Assembly (NCBI RefSeq): GCF_900116445.1
Contig: NZ_FPBH01000028.1
Span: forward strand, 1-64,000
Source of the DNA: Paraburkholderia aspalathi
GTDB taxonomy: Bacteria > Pseudomonadota > Gammaproteobacteria > Burkholderiales > Burkholderiaceae
Reading direction: 5' to 3'
Length of the DNA: 64,000 nt
The position numbers and the translations under genes were made by a program. Shown here one piece after another: positions 37,868-45,857 of this stretch (its first letter is position 1; each line of letters starts with the position of its first letter). The notes under the pieces were generated by a model. The model had not been told where the DNA came from and searched no databases. It saw nothing but the letters and a program-made list of their open reading frames with translations.

Positions 37868-39667
37868 CTAGAACGCGGCCGCCTTCGCCGCGTAGTCTTC
37901 CATAGCACCCACAATGTTCGCGAGCAAAGGATGGAAACCCGTCCAGTCGATATCCTTGGCCTGCTTGGCGACAAATTCATAGGCAAAGTCGGCCTTTCCT
38001 ACCGAGGTGGTCGAACTGGAGTCTGCAGAGAAGTCGAAAGGCTTCCCGTTGAGCCCCTTCGCTATATCTGTCTCCGAAAAGAGGCTCTCAATGCTTCGCT
38101 CTTTGGCGCCGCCGAGCGGAACTGGCACGATGTACAGGTTGGCGAACAAGCATACGAAGGGCTCTTCTCCCGTAATGCTCACTTTCATAACATCTTTGAT
38201 CACCTTGAATACTGTTTTCCCCCCACTATCGTTATCGACGATAAAAATAACAGGTTGCTTGCCTCGAGGAGCCTTAAACTTTGCCAGCTCACCGTGATAT
38301 GCCCGAATCAGATTCCCCAGATTAGCTCCGCCACCACTGCCGCCACCCAGAATTGTGATGGTGGAATAGTTTGGTAGATGGACTGTCTTTCTCTTTTTGT
38401 GCTTGCGTGCATATTTAAGAAGCTGAAAGGACAGCACATCCTTCCCCTCGCCATCCTTCTTGACCAAACCGGGGAAGAGTACCTTGCTCTGATGCACTGC
38501 GTTACTGATGTACACGCCATCGGTCTTGCCTTCACACACTATCAGCGGAGATGTGTTGGCGTAGAAGCGTGTGTAAATCAAAAACCTTCGATATATGGCC
38601 AAGTTTCCCGTGGGCTTCTTTTCGTTCGCCTGCTGGCCAGGATAGTTGTAAGGGTGCTTTTTAACATCCGTCCGGAACACACTGTCGACAGAATGAATAA
38701 ACCCCAACATTCCATGGAGCTGAGCGGGCGTTCCATCTTCAGTGAGTGTTTCCAGCTTACCCGTCGCATCAGCAACCTGACGCCTCACAACATACTTTCC
38801 GTTCTTGACCAGAGCGGCGACATAAGCACGTACAAGATAGCGATATTCGGTGCTGACGTTAACCTTCTTGTTCACGACGAGCCCCGTAACCTGTTGCCTC
38901 GAATCTCGATACTGCATACGGGTTTTATTTTCATTGGCTGAGAATCCACTTCTCAGAATCAACCGATGAAGCTCAGCACCAACTTTCCAACAGTGCTCGT
39001 TAGCGTCATCGCGGTAAGCAACATCCACGGGAAAGTCTTGTTTGTTCGTGGAAAATGTGATGTCGTCCGCGTATCTGGTATAGATACAACCATGCACCTT
39101 TGCCAGCCGGGAAAGATGGACATCTAGAACCCCTGCAATCATGTTTGAGATAACTGGGGAACACGGACTACCTTGGGGAAGCTTTCCGTCTCGACACGCA
39201 ATATGGGCAATGGTCGTGGCGACACTCGCATCGAATGCAAAATTCCTGTCTTTGATGAGAAATCCCCTGACCCTTTGGCCGGTGATGGTAGGAAAGAAAT
39301 CCTTGAGGTCTACGTTGAAAACGTACCGCTTGTTACGGTGCGCCGATGCATTAGTGAGAATGCTCTTGCCCGGTCGAAAGCCGTGAGACGCTTTATTTTT
39401 TCTATTAGTAAGCGTTTCGATATCAGAAATGCATTCTTCCAATGCCGTTGCTAGTTTCCGCTGCAGCGACTTCAATTCCGCGATGGGGGCGAAAATATCT
39501 CGAGTTCCGCCGCTCCTCTTCGGAATCGAAAACTGACTGTATTTTTCCAGGTCTTTCTTGACGTAAAGCAAGTACGTCAAGTCTTTATGCTCGATGTCAA
39601 GGAGCATTGCGAGCGCGGCTCGCGATTTAGCGGCCTGAAACCGCTCGAGTGCATTTTTTGGCAACAT
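37868..39667 (-). CDS. Retron Ec67-like reverse transcriptase fused to TOPRIM effector
   Basis: 599 residues. The reverse transcriptase half has the retron-specific NAxxH motif (NASAH, 106-110), catalytic VDLKDFF (D120), motif B LPQGSPCSPVISN (163-175), YADD (199-202) and the retron VTG motif (260-262, followed by LVVNKKVNVS). The C-terminal half is a TOPRIM domain with IVCEGKTD (E379) and IFIVDNDSGG (D478, D480). This fusion is the Ec67/Eco2 type, where the TOPRIM part acts as toxin when phage disturbs the reverse transcriptase-msDNA complex. The ATG is 11 nt after the a2 repeat of the msr-msd RNA. Lower GC than the flanks. Confidence 0.9.
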   Translation of the reverse strand: MLPKNALERFQAAKSRAALAMLLDIEHKDLTYLLYVKKDLEKYSQFSIPKRSGGTRDIFAPIAELKSLQRKLATALEECISDIETLTNRKNKASHGFRPGKSILTNASAHRNKRYVFNVDLKDFFPTITGQRVRGFLIKDRNFAFDASVATTIAHIACRDGKLPQGSPCSPVISNMIAGVLDVHLSRLAKVHGCIYTRYADDITFSTNKQDFPVDVAYRDDANEHCWKVGAELHRLILRSGFSANENKTRMQYRDSRQQVTGLVVNKKVNVSTEYRYLVRAYVAALVKNGKYVVRRQVADATGKLETLTEDGTPAQLHGMLGFIHSVDSVFRTDVKKHPYNYPGQQANEKKPTGNLAIYRRFLIYTRFYANTSPLIVCEGKTDGVYISNAVHQSKVLFPGLVKKDGEGKDVLSFQLLKYARKHKKRKTVHLPNYSTITILGGGSGGGANLGNLIRAYHGELAKFKAPRGKQPVIFIVDNDSGGKTVFKVIKDVMKVSITGEEPFVCLFANLYIVPVPLGGAKERSIESLFSETDIAKGLNGKPFDFSADSSSTTSVGKADFAYEFVAKQAKDIDWTGFHPLLANIVGAMEDYAAKAAAF

Positions 39668-39678
39668 TTCGATGAAAA

Positions 39679-39808
39679 CCCCGTAGACACTCCAACGCGT
39701 ATTATTCGCTATCTCCGCATGGCGTCATTTCGGATGATATCGATGCAGCATAGGTCCTAACTTTGTTACCAAGTGCCATGATTCATGGCAGAAATTCTGT
39801 CTACGGGG
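39679..39808 (-). ncRNA. Retron msr-msd RNA (Ec67-like)
   Basis: An 11-bp perfect inverted repeat, CCCCGTAGACA (a1, 39808-39798 on the minus strand) and TGTCTACGGGG (a2, 39689-39679), encloses about 108 nt directly before the reverse transcriptase start. A G just after a1 (GTAGACA-G) is the candidate branching base. Next comes a 6-bp hairpin TGCCAT-GAATC-ATGGCA (39790-39774); as I recall, the Ec67 msr also has a GAAUC loop. The inner part can form the msd stem (CUAU...AUAG, GCAU...AUGC, UCAU-CCGAA-AUGA). The exact msDNA ends are inferred. Confidence 0.85.
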
Positions 39809-39815
39809 CGCCATT

Positions 39816-39843
39816 ATTATACCAAAGCGCCCTCAGGTCTTAA
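39816..39843 (-). promoter_or_regulatory. Promoter of the retron
   Basis: Perfect -10 TATAAT (39821-39816) and -35 TTAAGA (39843-39838) with 16-bp spacing on the minus strand. The predicted transcript start, about 7 nt after the -10, falls at the first base of the a1 repeat. Confidence 0.8.
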
Positions 39844-40290
39844 CGGCGAGCTTTAAGTCAGAGTCAAGCTGCAGAGATTACTACCTACAAGACCCTCCAA
39901 ATTCCGATTGCTAATGGTGCCTACGACGTTGCAAAGCGAGCTGGCCGGTGTCTGCTATCAAGCTGAAATTAATAGGTCGAACGTTGTCTCGACGTCGTGC
40001 CACATGCTGCCCCGAGCGTTCGTTCGAGCATTTTTCCGAGGATGTAGGACATTGTGCAGCAGGCCACCGATAGTCAAATGGCCGAAGGTGAACCGGGCCG
40101 TGGAAAGGTTGGCTTCGTCAACTTCGCGGGAACAGTGGTCGAGGTACGAAGAAACCCCGCGCCAACGCCGACACTAACTCTGCGCGGACAGAGAACGCGC
40201 TTGACGCGTGCACGCCTCGACAATCTAATGTTTACATCTCAGAAAAGTGGTCCGTAACGTCTGCGGAGAGAATTTCAGCAAATCCGTATA
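39844..40290. other. 447-bp region between retron promoter and helicase-operon terminator, no gene seen
   Basis: Short open frames exist on both strands, but none has a convincing ribosome site, family resemblance or codon use. No structured repeats were noted. Confidence 0.4.
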
Positions 40291-40327
40291 CAAACAAAAA
40301 GCCTGCAACCACAAGGGTTACAGGCTT
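40291..40327 (-). terminator. Intrinsic terminator behind the recombinase/helicase operon
   Basis: On the minus strand AAGCCTGTAACC-CTTGT-GGTTGCAGGCTT (one mismatch in a 12-bp stem) runs into TTTTTGTTTG. It lies about 365 bp after the helicase stop, so it ends either a long 3' leader-less tail or a separate RNA. Confidence 0.75.
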
Positions 40328-40691
40328 CTTAATTACATTCCGCGAAAGGTAAACCTCAGAATGGTTATGCTTACTAAAAACTGTTGGTAGCGGCTTCGAT
40401 GTGAGTGAGTGCGGGCCTTTCATCCGAACCAGTCTATCCTTATTGTTGGTAAGGCGCCAGCGGGCCCACACCAGAGCCCTCGAAACCGCCTTGCGGCGCA
40501 AAGTTGTGGGTTGATGTTTCCCCATCGTCGCAGGCCAATCTTCAACCAAGCTCGCTGCAGTATTGCATGGTTGGAAGCCCGAGAATGCCGAGCTTCCAAC
40601 CACGCGAGAGCGTGCCAAACCATCCGCGCGTCAAGGGTTCGCTCCGCCGGGCTAACGCCCGCCCTTGACTCTTTAACCGTCGTCGCAACGG
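40328..40691 (-). ncRNA. Hairpin-rich non-coding stretch, candidate structured RNA
   Basis: Between the helicase stop and the terminator the minus strand holds several stems: ACCGT...ACGGT (40692-40676), GTCAAGGG...CCCTTGAC enclosing CGGGC-GTTA-GCCCG (40669-40630), and GGTTGGAAGC...GCTTCCAACC (40601-40569). Two overlapping open frames exist (up to 128 codons) but look like read-through of structured DNA: no ribosome site, odd composition rich in Arg, Trp and Ala. It may be a large island RNA, a repeat-family element, or the recombination end of an older element. Confidence 0.35.
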
Positions 40692-42941
40692 TCAAGCAGA
40701 TTCAAGGGCGTTCGCGTCCTCGCGTGCGAGGTACTGCGTCAGCGCCCGGTCCAAAGCCACCTTGCGGCTGCGTGCTTTCGGCGGCGCATGCACGGCTCGT
40801 CGTGCAGCCTCCAAATCCCCGACCAGGATAACCTGCGTTTGCGCGCGCGTGATGGCGGTGTACAGCAGCGTTCGGTCTAGAAGTTTTGAGTTGGTGACTG
40901 GGACGATGATTCGGGACCACTGTGACCCTTGCGATTTGTGCACGGTGACCGCATAGCCAAGCTCGATGTCGTCGAGCATATCCCTAGTCAGGGGGCGGCG
41001 AACATCATCGTCCCATTCGACCCAGGCGAGGACCCGCTCGGGGTCTTCGGGCGATACATCAGGAAGCGCTTCGACGCGAACTATTCTACCGAGCGAGCCG
41101 TTCTGCAAACCCTTGTCCCATAAATTGCGTGTGCAGAGCACGACGTCACCGAGGTTCAAGCCACAGTATTCCGGTTGTTCGAATTCGTCGTTCCAGCAAG
41201 TGATGACCGGCCTGTCTTTCGTAAACCTCGCTTGGCATAGCTGATTTAGAGCCTTGGTTCCCGCTGGGCCGTTCCGTACGGGAGCCAGCACCTGGCTATG
41301 CGCCGCGTCGAGCGCGTAGAGCTCGACGACCAGCCCGGCTATGAATTTCTCCTCGCATGGAATGAATGCTACCGGTGCCATCTCGTCAGCCGCGACGGTG
41401 GGCCAATTTCCAGCCCGCACGGCTGAAGCGACCGCAGCAATCTCGCCACCGTAGCGTTTCACAGTCTTCAGTTCGACAACCGGGACTTCCGGGACCTGCA
41501 TGATGCAATGAAGAACCAGACCTGGACCTACCGGCATCAACTGATGAGGGTCGCCCGCGAGCAACAGACGGACATGCGGAGGCAACGTCTCACAGACCCG
41601 ACTCATGGAGATGATGTCGACCATGCTGGCCTCGTCAATGACGAGAACGGTTGGACCGTCGAACGATATATCATTGATAGCGTTCAGGAAGCTGGCGATG
41701 GTGGCGGCCGGGCGCCCAGTTGCTTCCTGCATTCGCTTGGCCGCTCGCCCCGCAAGGGCAACTTGCAGAATGCGCACTCCGGCTTCGTCGTATACGCGGT
41801 ACAGCGACTGGAGGACTGTTGTCTTTCCGACGCCCGCACCTCCCGTGACACAAACAAACGCACGCGCCGCAGCTAGCCGAATGGCGTTTTGCTGCTCCAG
41901 ATTCAACTGGATGCCAATCTCCGTCTGAACTCCAGCGATAATCTCATCGACAGTTGCCGATTCGAGCAATTGTTGACCGATGCCCGTCAAACGCTCTGCG
42001 ATGGCTTTGGCCACCTGGCGTTCCATCACCAACGCACCGAGCGGTTGCAGCCCGTGTGGCGTCTGCACGATGCTGCCGTTGCTAAGACCTTCGGATACGG
42101 CAGCGCTGAACAGGTCTCGCCAGCGCACGCCCACCGGCGGGGGCCCTAAGAGCGGGACTACCTGGCTGGCGAGGTCGCTTGTGGCCATGGCGGTATGTCC
42201 AATCGCGAACAGGCGGTAACACGCCTCCTCAACGGCGCCGCGTAACCTTCGCGGGTCGTCTGCTGCGACTCCGAACTGCGTTTTTGCCAGTCGGTCGACA
42301 TCTGTCCACTTACCGGTGAAGGAGAGAAGGCGATACGGGTCCTCTTCTATGCGCGCTTGAGCTTCTTCGCCGAAGAACCGCAAAACCTTGCGCCCAATGC
42401 GCAAGTCAAACCCGTGCACTTGCAGCCACTGTAGTGTGCGAGTCTGACCATGCTCGGCCCAAGCTTCGACCAGCCGTTGCGCCGCCTGCTCGGTCAACAC
42501 TTCACCAAAGGCCGACGCATCTTGCGCATCCAGGAGAGCGTAGAGGCGCTCCCCGAATCGCTCCCAGAGACGGCGCGCTTTCACCGAGCCGAGCCCCTCG
42601 AACGCCGGATTCTCGGCGATGAAGTTCACGATGTGCTCGCCCGAGGGCATGGCGAGATGGGCAACATCTGCCTCGACTTGCTGCTCAACCAACGCAAAGC
42701 CGTCTACAACCGAACGCCGCTCCACCAGTCGTCCGCTCACACGCCACCACTGCCCGCGTTCAACACGCGTGGCGCCAAGCACCGCGCGGTTCGCCTTTAC
42801 AACGATGTACGCACAAGCATCCAGTACCGAGCCGCTTGCATCAATAGGAATGCCCGTGAATATGGCGCCTCCGAAGCCGCGAGGATTTTGCGAGCGCACC
42901 GCCGTCACTCGGAGCGTGATAGGCCATGCCGCTTCGGTCAT
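40692..42941 (-). CDS. RecD2-like SF1B DNA helicase
   Basis: 749 residues. An N-terminal helix-hairpin-helix type region (about 100-200, FEGLGSVKARRLWERFG) resembles RecD2. Then come Walker A GGAGVGKTTV, Walker B VLVIDEASMVD, motif III LLLAGDPHQLMPVGPG, motif V GYAVTVHKSQGSQW and motif VI YTAITRAQ. RecD2 proteins unwind DNA 5' to 3'. The gene overlaps the preceding small gene by ATGA and ends the six-gene recombinase operon, so it probably helps move or repair the island DNA, or is a defence ATPase riding in the same operon. Confidence 0.82.
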   Translation of the reverse strand: MTEAAWPITLRVTAVRSQNPRGFGGAIFTGIPIDASGSVLDACAYIVVKANRAVLGATRVERGQWWRVSGRLVERRSVVDGFALVEQQVEADVAHLAMPSGEHIVNFIAENPAFEGLGSVKARRLWERFGERLYALLDAQDASAFGEVLTEQAAQRLVEAWAEHGQTRTLQWLQVHGFDLRIGRKVLRFFGEEAQARIEEDPYRLLSFTGKWTDVDRLAKTQFGVAADDPRRLRGAVEEACYRLFAIGHTAMATSDLASQVVPLLGPPPVGVRWRDLFSAAVSEGLSNGSIVQTPHGLQPLGALVMERQVAKAIAERLTGIGQQLLESATVDEIIAGVQTEIGIQLNLEQQNAIRLAAARAFVCVTGGAGVGKTTVLQSLYRVYDEAGVRILQVALAGRAAKRMQEATGRPAATIASFLNAINDISFDGPTVLVIDEASMVDIISMSRVCETLPPHVRLLLAGDPHQLMPVGPGLVLHCIMQVPEVPVVELKTVKRYGGEIAAVASAVRAGNWPTVAADEMAPVAFIPCEEKFIAGLVVELYALDAAHSQVLAPVRNGPAGTKALNQLCQARFTKDRPVITCWNDEFEQPEYCGLNLGDVVLCTRNLWDKGLQNGSLGRIVRVEALPDVSPEDPERVLAWVEWDDDVRRPLTRDMLDDIELGYAVTVHKSQGSQWSRIIVPVTNSKLLDRTLLYTAITRAQTQVILVGDLEAARRAVHAPPKARSRKVALDRALTQYLAREDANALESA

Positions 42942-43414
42942 CGAGGCAGTCTCCCAGTCTCAGCCAAGGCTTCTTGCAATACTGTGAAGCGCGCCAAGAG
43001 GCGCTTGAGCTCGGAATTTTCTGCCTTCACGCTGGCGAGTTCCCGTTCCACACGGGAAAGGCGCTCCGCATCCCTTGCCGATTGTGAGGACTCGACTTGT
43101 CGGACCTGATTTGTGGTGGCCGTCGCCGTCTCGCCGTCCGCCTCCGTCTCGTCGTCCACCTCCGTCTCGCAATCCGTCGCAAGAGATGGAAGGACACCGC
43201 GCTTTCGCAATGACTTCTCAAGCCCCGTGAGCGCCTCGCGTACTCGAGGATTTTGCGCAAGAACCGATTTGGCAAAGCCGCACTCTGCCGCGATTTCTAC
43301 GCGCGACAGTTTCCCCCGCGACGCGATGTTCCGGAAGTCCTCGTCGGTCTTGGATGCAATCCAGGTCGCGAATCGGAGGACGTATTCCTCTGCCTTTTGC
43401 TGTCCGCTAGCCAT
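42938..43414 (-). CDS. Small coiled-coil protein, VPA1267-like
   Basis: 158 residues. The N-terminal half (AEEYVLRFATWIASKTDEDF, ASRGKLSRVEIAAECGFAKS, NPRVREALTGLEKSLRKRGV) has a helix-turn-helix look and resembles, from memory, VPA1267-family proteins that accompany recombinase-trio islands. The middle is an acidic repeat (about 85-100, Glu/Thr/Asp rich). The C-terminal 45 residues form a leucine-heptad coiled coil. It overlaps both neighbours (TAATG upstream, ATGA downstream). Probably a DNA-binding accessory factor; function unproven. Confidence 0.6.
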   Translation of the reverse strand: MASGQQKAEEYVLRFATWIASKTDEDFRNIASRGKLSRVEIAAECGFAKSVLAQNPRVREALTGLEKSLRKRGVLPSLATDCETEVDDETEADGETATATTNQVRQVESSQSARDAERLSRVERELASVKAENSELKRLLARFTVLQEALAETGRLPR

Positions 43415-43848
43415 TACTTGCCCCTCTTGGAACGGTCTCGCTCCGGCTTCGGCAACGGCGCATTCAACATATCCATCGTGACACCCTTGCGCTCTGCGTT
43501 TATTGCCCAGGTAACGAACTGCTCGGTCAGGAGCTGGTTCTCTGCTTCGAGCCGTTCGGCTTTCGCTTTATAGCGGGAGACCTGCTCGAGAGCCGCACGA
43601 ACTCGCTCATCTCGAGGCTCGCCGCGCTCGCGCGGCAACGTGCCGCGCAAAGCGTCTTTCCTAAGGGAGAAAGCGTTGGCGATTTCCGGATATTCGGCGA
43701 ACGTGAACCGTGAATAGCGGTAGCCTGTGGATGCCTCCACAGCATCTAGCAAGAGGTCCCACGTCAGCTTACCTTTCCATTCATCCAGTTTCTCAACTAT
43801 CGTGGTAATGCGCTCGGCAGTGAGGTCCGGCGCCCGGTTCTTTTTCAT
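43414..43848 (-). CDS. Recombinase accessory protein (TnpC/GmtX-like), coiled coil
   Basis: 144 residues. N-terminal LTAERITTIVEKLDEWKGKLTWDLL and YRYSRFTFAEYPEIANAFSLRKDAL look like a DNA-binding helical domain (read in pieces under the length rule: ERITTIVEKLDEWKGKL, YRYSRFTFAEYP). A coiled coil (about 90-120) ends in LLTEQFVTWAINAERKGVTMDMLNAPLP. The ending LxEQFVxWxxNAxxxGL resembles the third, non-recombinase gene of Tn554-type recombinase trios. It is coupled by ATGA to the large recombinase upstream and by TAATG to the next gene. Confidence 0.6.
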   Translation of the reverse strand: MKKNRAPDLTAERITTIVEKLDEWKGKLTWDLLLDAVEASTGYRYSRFTFAEYPEIANAFSLRKDALRGTLPRERGEPRDERVRAALEQVSRYKAKAERLEAENQLLTEQFVTWAINAERKGVTMDMLNAPLPKPERDRSKRGK

Positions 43849-45857
43849 GCAAGCACCTTTCGTCGCGTAAACTTAATCACTTTGACTGGGTGAACGTCAT
43901 CGGTCGTGATGAGCGGTGCATTGGACACATCCAACCGAATCCGCGCGCCAACGAGTACCGCCGGGTCTTCCAGAATCGACAGAAGAGCTTTGACCCGTTC
44001 GAGGGTGAGCAGTTGGTGCTTGACCCAGGTATCAGCGCCATACTCCTCTTCGCTCAAGGCCTCTTGCGCCTGCTTCAACAGATACTCGGTCTCACTCTTC
44101 AGCATCCGGAGGTTCGCTTCCTTTTGCTGGTCTCCCTTGATGCATTCCTGCTCCTCGCAGTTGACGCAGTCGCGGTACATCTGGCACGGCTCGCTCGCGA
44201 AGTCGTGAGCGCACCAGCCATACTCCGTCGTGTGTGCCGCAGTCAGCCCCAATCCTTTGAACTCACCGCGCGTGAACAACTCACGGCCGCCGCCCAGGAC
44301 CGACTCCAATTCGGACGTGAACCCGTTCTTCAAAGCCTCATTGATAGGTGCCTGTACCTCGTCCGAGGTTCTATGGTCGTAGGGGCGGTTCTGCCTCTTG
44401 TCAGCTCGACCGGAGAAGATGGCGATTTCGGCGCTGCTCAAGCCGCCGGTCTGCGCCAACATGTTCAGGTAATGGCGCAAGCTATGACTCCGAAGCTCGA
44501 TGGCTGAGCCGTCATCCTCGGTATACTTAAAGCGCTCGAAGATAGACCTCCGACCTTCACGGGCTCCGAAGTGATTCGTGACTACCCCGTAGTCGATGCA
44601 GCTGAACATGCAAACGTATGTCGCCTTCATCGAATGCATTTCGTTTGTGCGCATAACTACCATGGACTCATGGCATAGAAGGTCAGGTGCTCCCGGCACG
44701 TAGGGGAACGTTTCGGGCAACATCGCAATGACAGCACGTTCGACATCCTCGAAGAGATAACCAGCACGGCGACCGCCGAGAGGCTGCTTTGGCAGGTCAT
44801 TGGTCTCTCGTGCCCACCAATTTGCGACGTTAGTCGCACTCTTGTCATTCCACAGGATGTGGCCGATATCCTCCAACGAGAGGACCGCCTTGTGCCGAAG
44901 CTGTTCCACGTCCTCGTGCAAGTACAGCTTCTGAGGGTTCGCCGTGTACCAAGCGGCCAGCTTTTGCGCCGGCGAAGTAACTTCGATGATGTTTGCGACG
45001 GCCTTACGTGCGATGGGAATCATTTCAGTAGGCAGCCACTTCGTGGTGTTCTCGAAGCCCTTTGAACCGGCCCACCGCAGCCCGAGTTTCCCCCGAAATT
45101 CGCCTTCACCCTCAACGAAGCAATTTCGCCCAAGGCGAAGTACTTCGTTGATGCGCTCGGGCGCACAAAGCATCAAGCCCGTGTAGCTCGAAACCAGGAC
45201 GTCGGGAGGGTCGATGGCATCATGGAAGATGGCACCGAGCGCACGAAGCGTGGCGGCGGACGGCAGCTTCTCCTGCCGCGCGGTTAGCGCCTCCTCCGAA
45301 ATGCGAGAACTCCGCTCTTGGGGCTTTTTGAGACCATGAGACCAGCGCTGGCGAAGGGGAATGAACCCCTTGGAGCGCATAAGCTCAGCGATTTCTTCAA
45401 GCTGACCGGCAGTCCGATAGGCGACACTTGGCGTGACGCCTTGCCTGGCAAGTTCAACCGCGCTATCCAGTACCGTTTCGTCGACAGCAGTCGGTCGTGA
45501 GCCCTTGCTGGACTCGCGAAGTGCTGCTTCCAAGCATCGAAGCGCCGCGATGCGCGGATTCGGGGAAGCCACCGGCCGCATATCCTGAAGGTAAACGAGA
45601 ATCGCTTTCGCGAAATCCAGGAATGGATGCGGTAGGCTCGGCTCATACTTCCTTTCTTGGGCGGCCTCCCGCGTGCTGAACACCGCCCGGATTACCTTAT
45701 TCTGCCCTTTGTGGTAGCCGCAATCCCAGACGTTTTTGTCGAACTGCTTCCTGGCAGCCAGCACGTCCGAGTTCCTACAAAGCGCCACGAAGGCTTCGAG
45801 ATTGGCCAAAGGCTCTAGCTCGGCCCGAGGTGTAAAGCTGAGCACGGGGGTGTTCAC
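43845..45857 (-). CDS. Tyrosine recombinase-like protein, large (TnpB/GmtZ-like)
   Basis: 670 residues. The start is GTG at 45857, overlapping the previous stop as GTGA and preceded by GGAGG 7 nt upstream; the ATG-like frame further upstream is less likely. The catalytic core is C-terminal-central: first Arg in LCAPERINEVLRLG, then the box RSHSLRHYLNMLAQTGG (H-x-x-R) and FSGRADKRQNRPYDHRT with the candidate Tyr. A Cys cluster (CAHDFASEPCQMYRDCVNCEEQEC) near the end is probably a zinc site. This Cys-rich tail is seen in large recombinases of trio elements. Confidence 0.7.
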   Translation of the reverse strand: MNTPVLSFTPRAELEPLANLEAFVALCRNSDVLAARKQFDKNVWDCGYHKGQNKVIRAVFSTREAAQERKYEPSLPHPFLDFAKAILVYLQDMRPVASPNPRIAALRCLEAALRESSKGSRPTAVDETVLDSAVELARQGVTPSVAYRTAGQLEEIAELMRSKGFIPLRQRWSHGLKKPQERSSRISEEALTARQEKLPSAATLRALGAIFHDAIDPPDVLVSSYTGLMLCAPERINEVLRLGRNCFVEGEGEFRGKLGLRWAGSKGFENTTKWLPTEMIPIARKAVANIIEVTSPAQKLAAWYTANPQKLYLHEDVEQLRHKAVLSLEDIGHILWNDKSATNVANWWARETNDLPKQPLGGRRAGYLFEDVERAVIAMLPETFPYVPGAPDLLCHESMVVMRTNEMHSMKATYVCMFSCIDYGVVTNHFGAREGRRSIFERFKYTEDDGSAIELRSHSLRHYLNMLAQTGGLSSAEIAIFSGRADKRQNRPYDHRTSDEVQAPINEALKNGFTSELESVLGGGRELFTRGEFKGLGLTAAHTTEYGWCAHDFASEPCQMYRDCVNCEEQECIKGDQQKEANLRMLKSETEYLLKQAQEALSEEEYGADTWVKHQLLTLERVKALLSILEDPAVLVGARIRLDVSNAPLITTDDVHPVKVIKFTRRKVLA

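Noticed and set aside
39908..40257. Plus-strand frames of 89 and 67 codons between retron and terminator
   Set aside because: No ribosome site, no family resemblance, codon use unlike neighbours.
40232..40695. Two overlapping minus-strand frames of 128 and 91 codons
   Set aside because: They read through strong inverted repeats, overlap each other and the helicase end, and have Arg/Trp-rich composition; more likely structured non-coding DNA, though short conserved peptides cannot be fully excluded.
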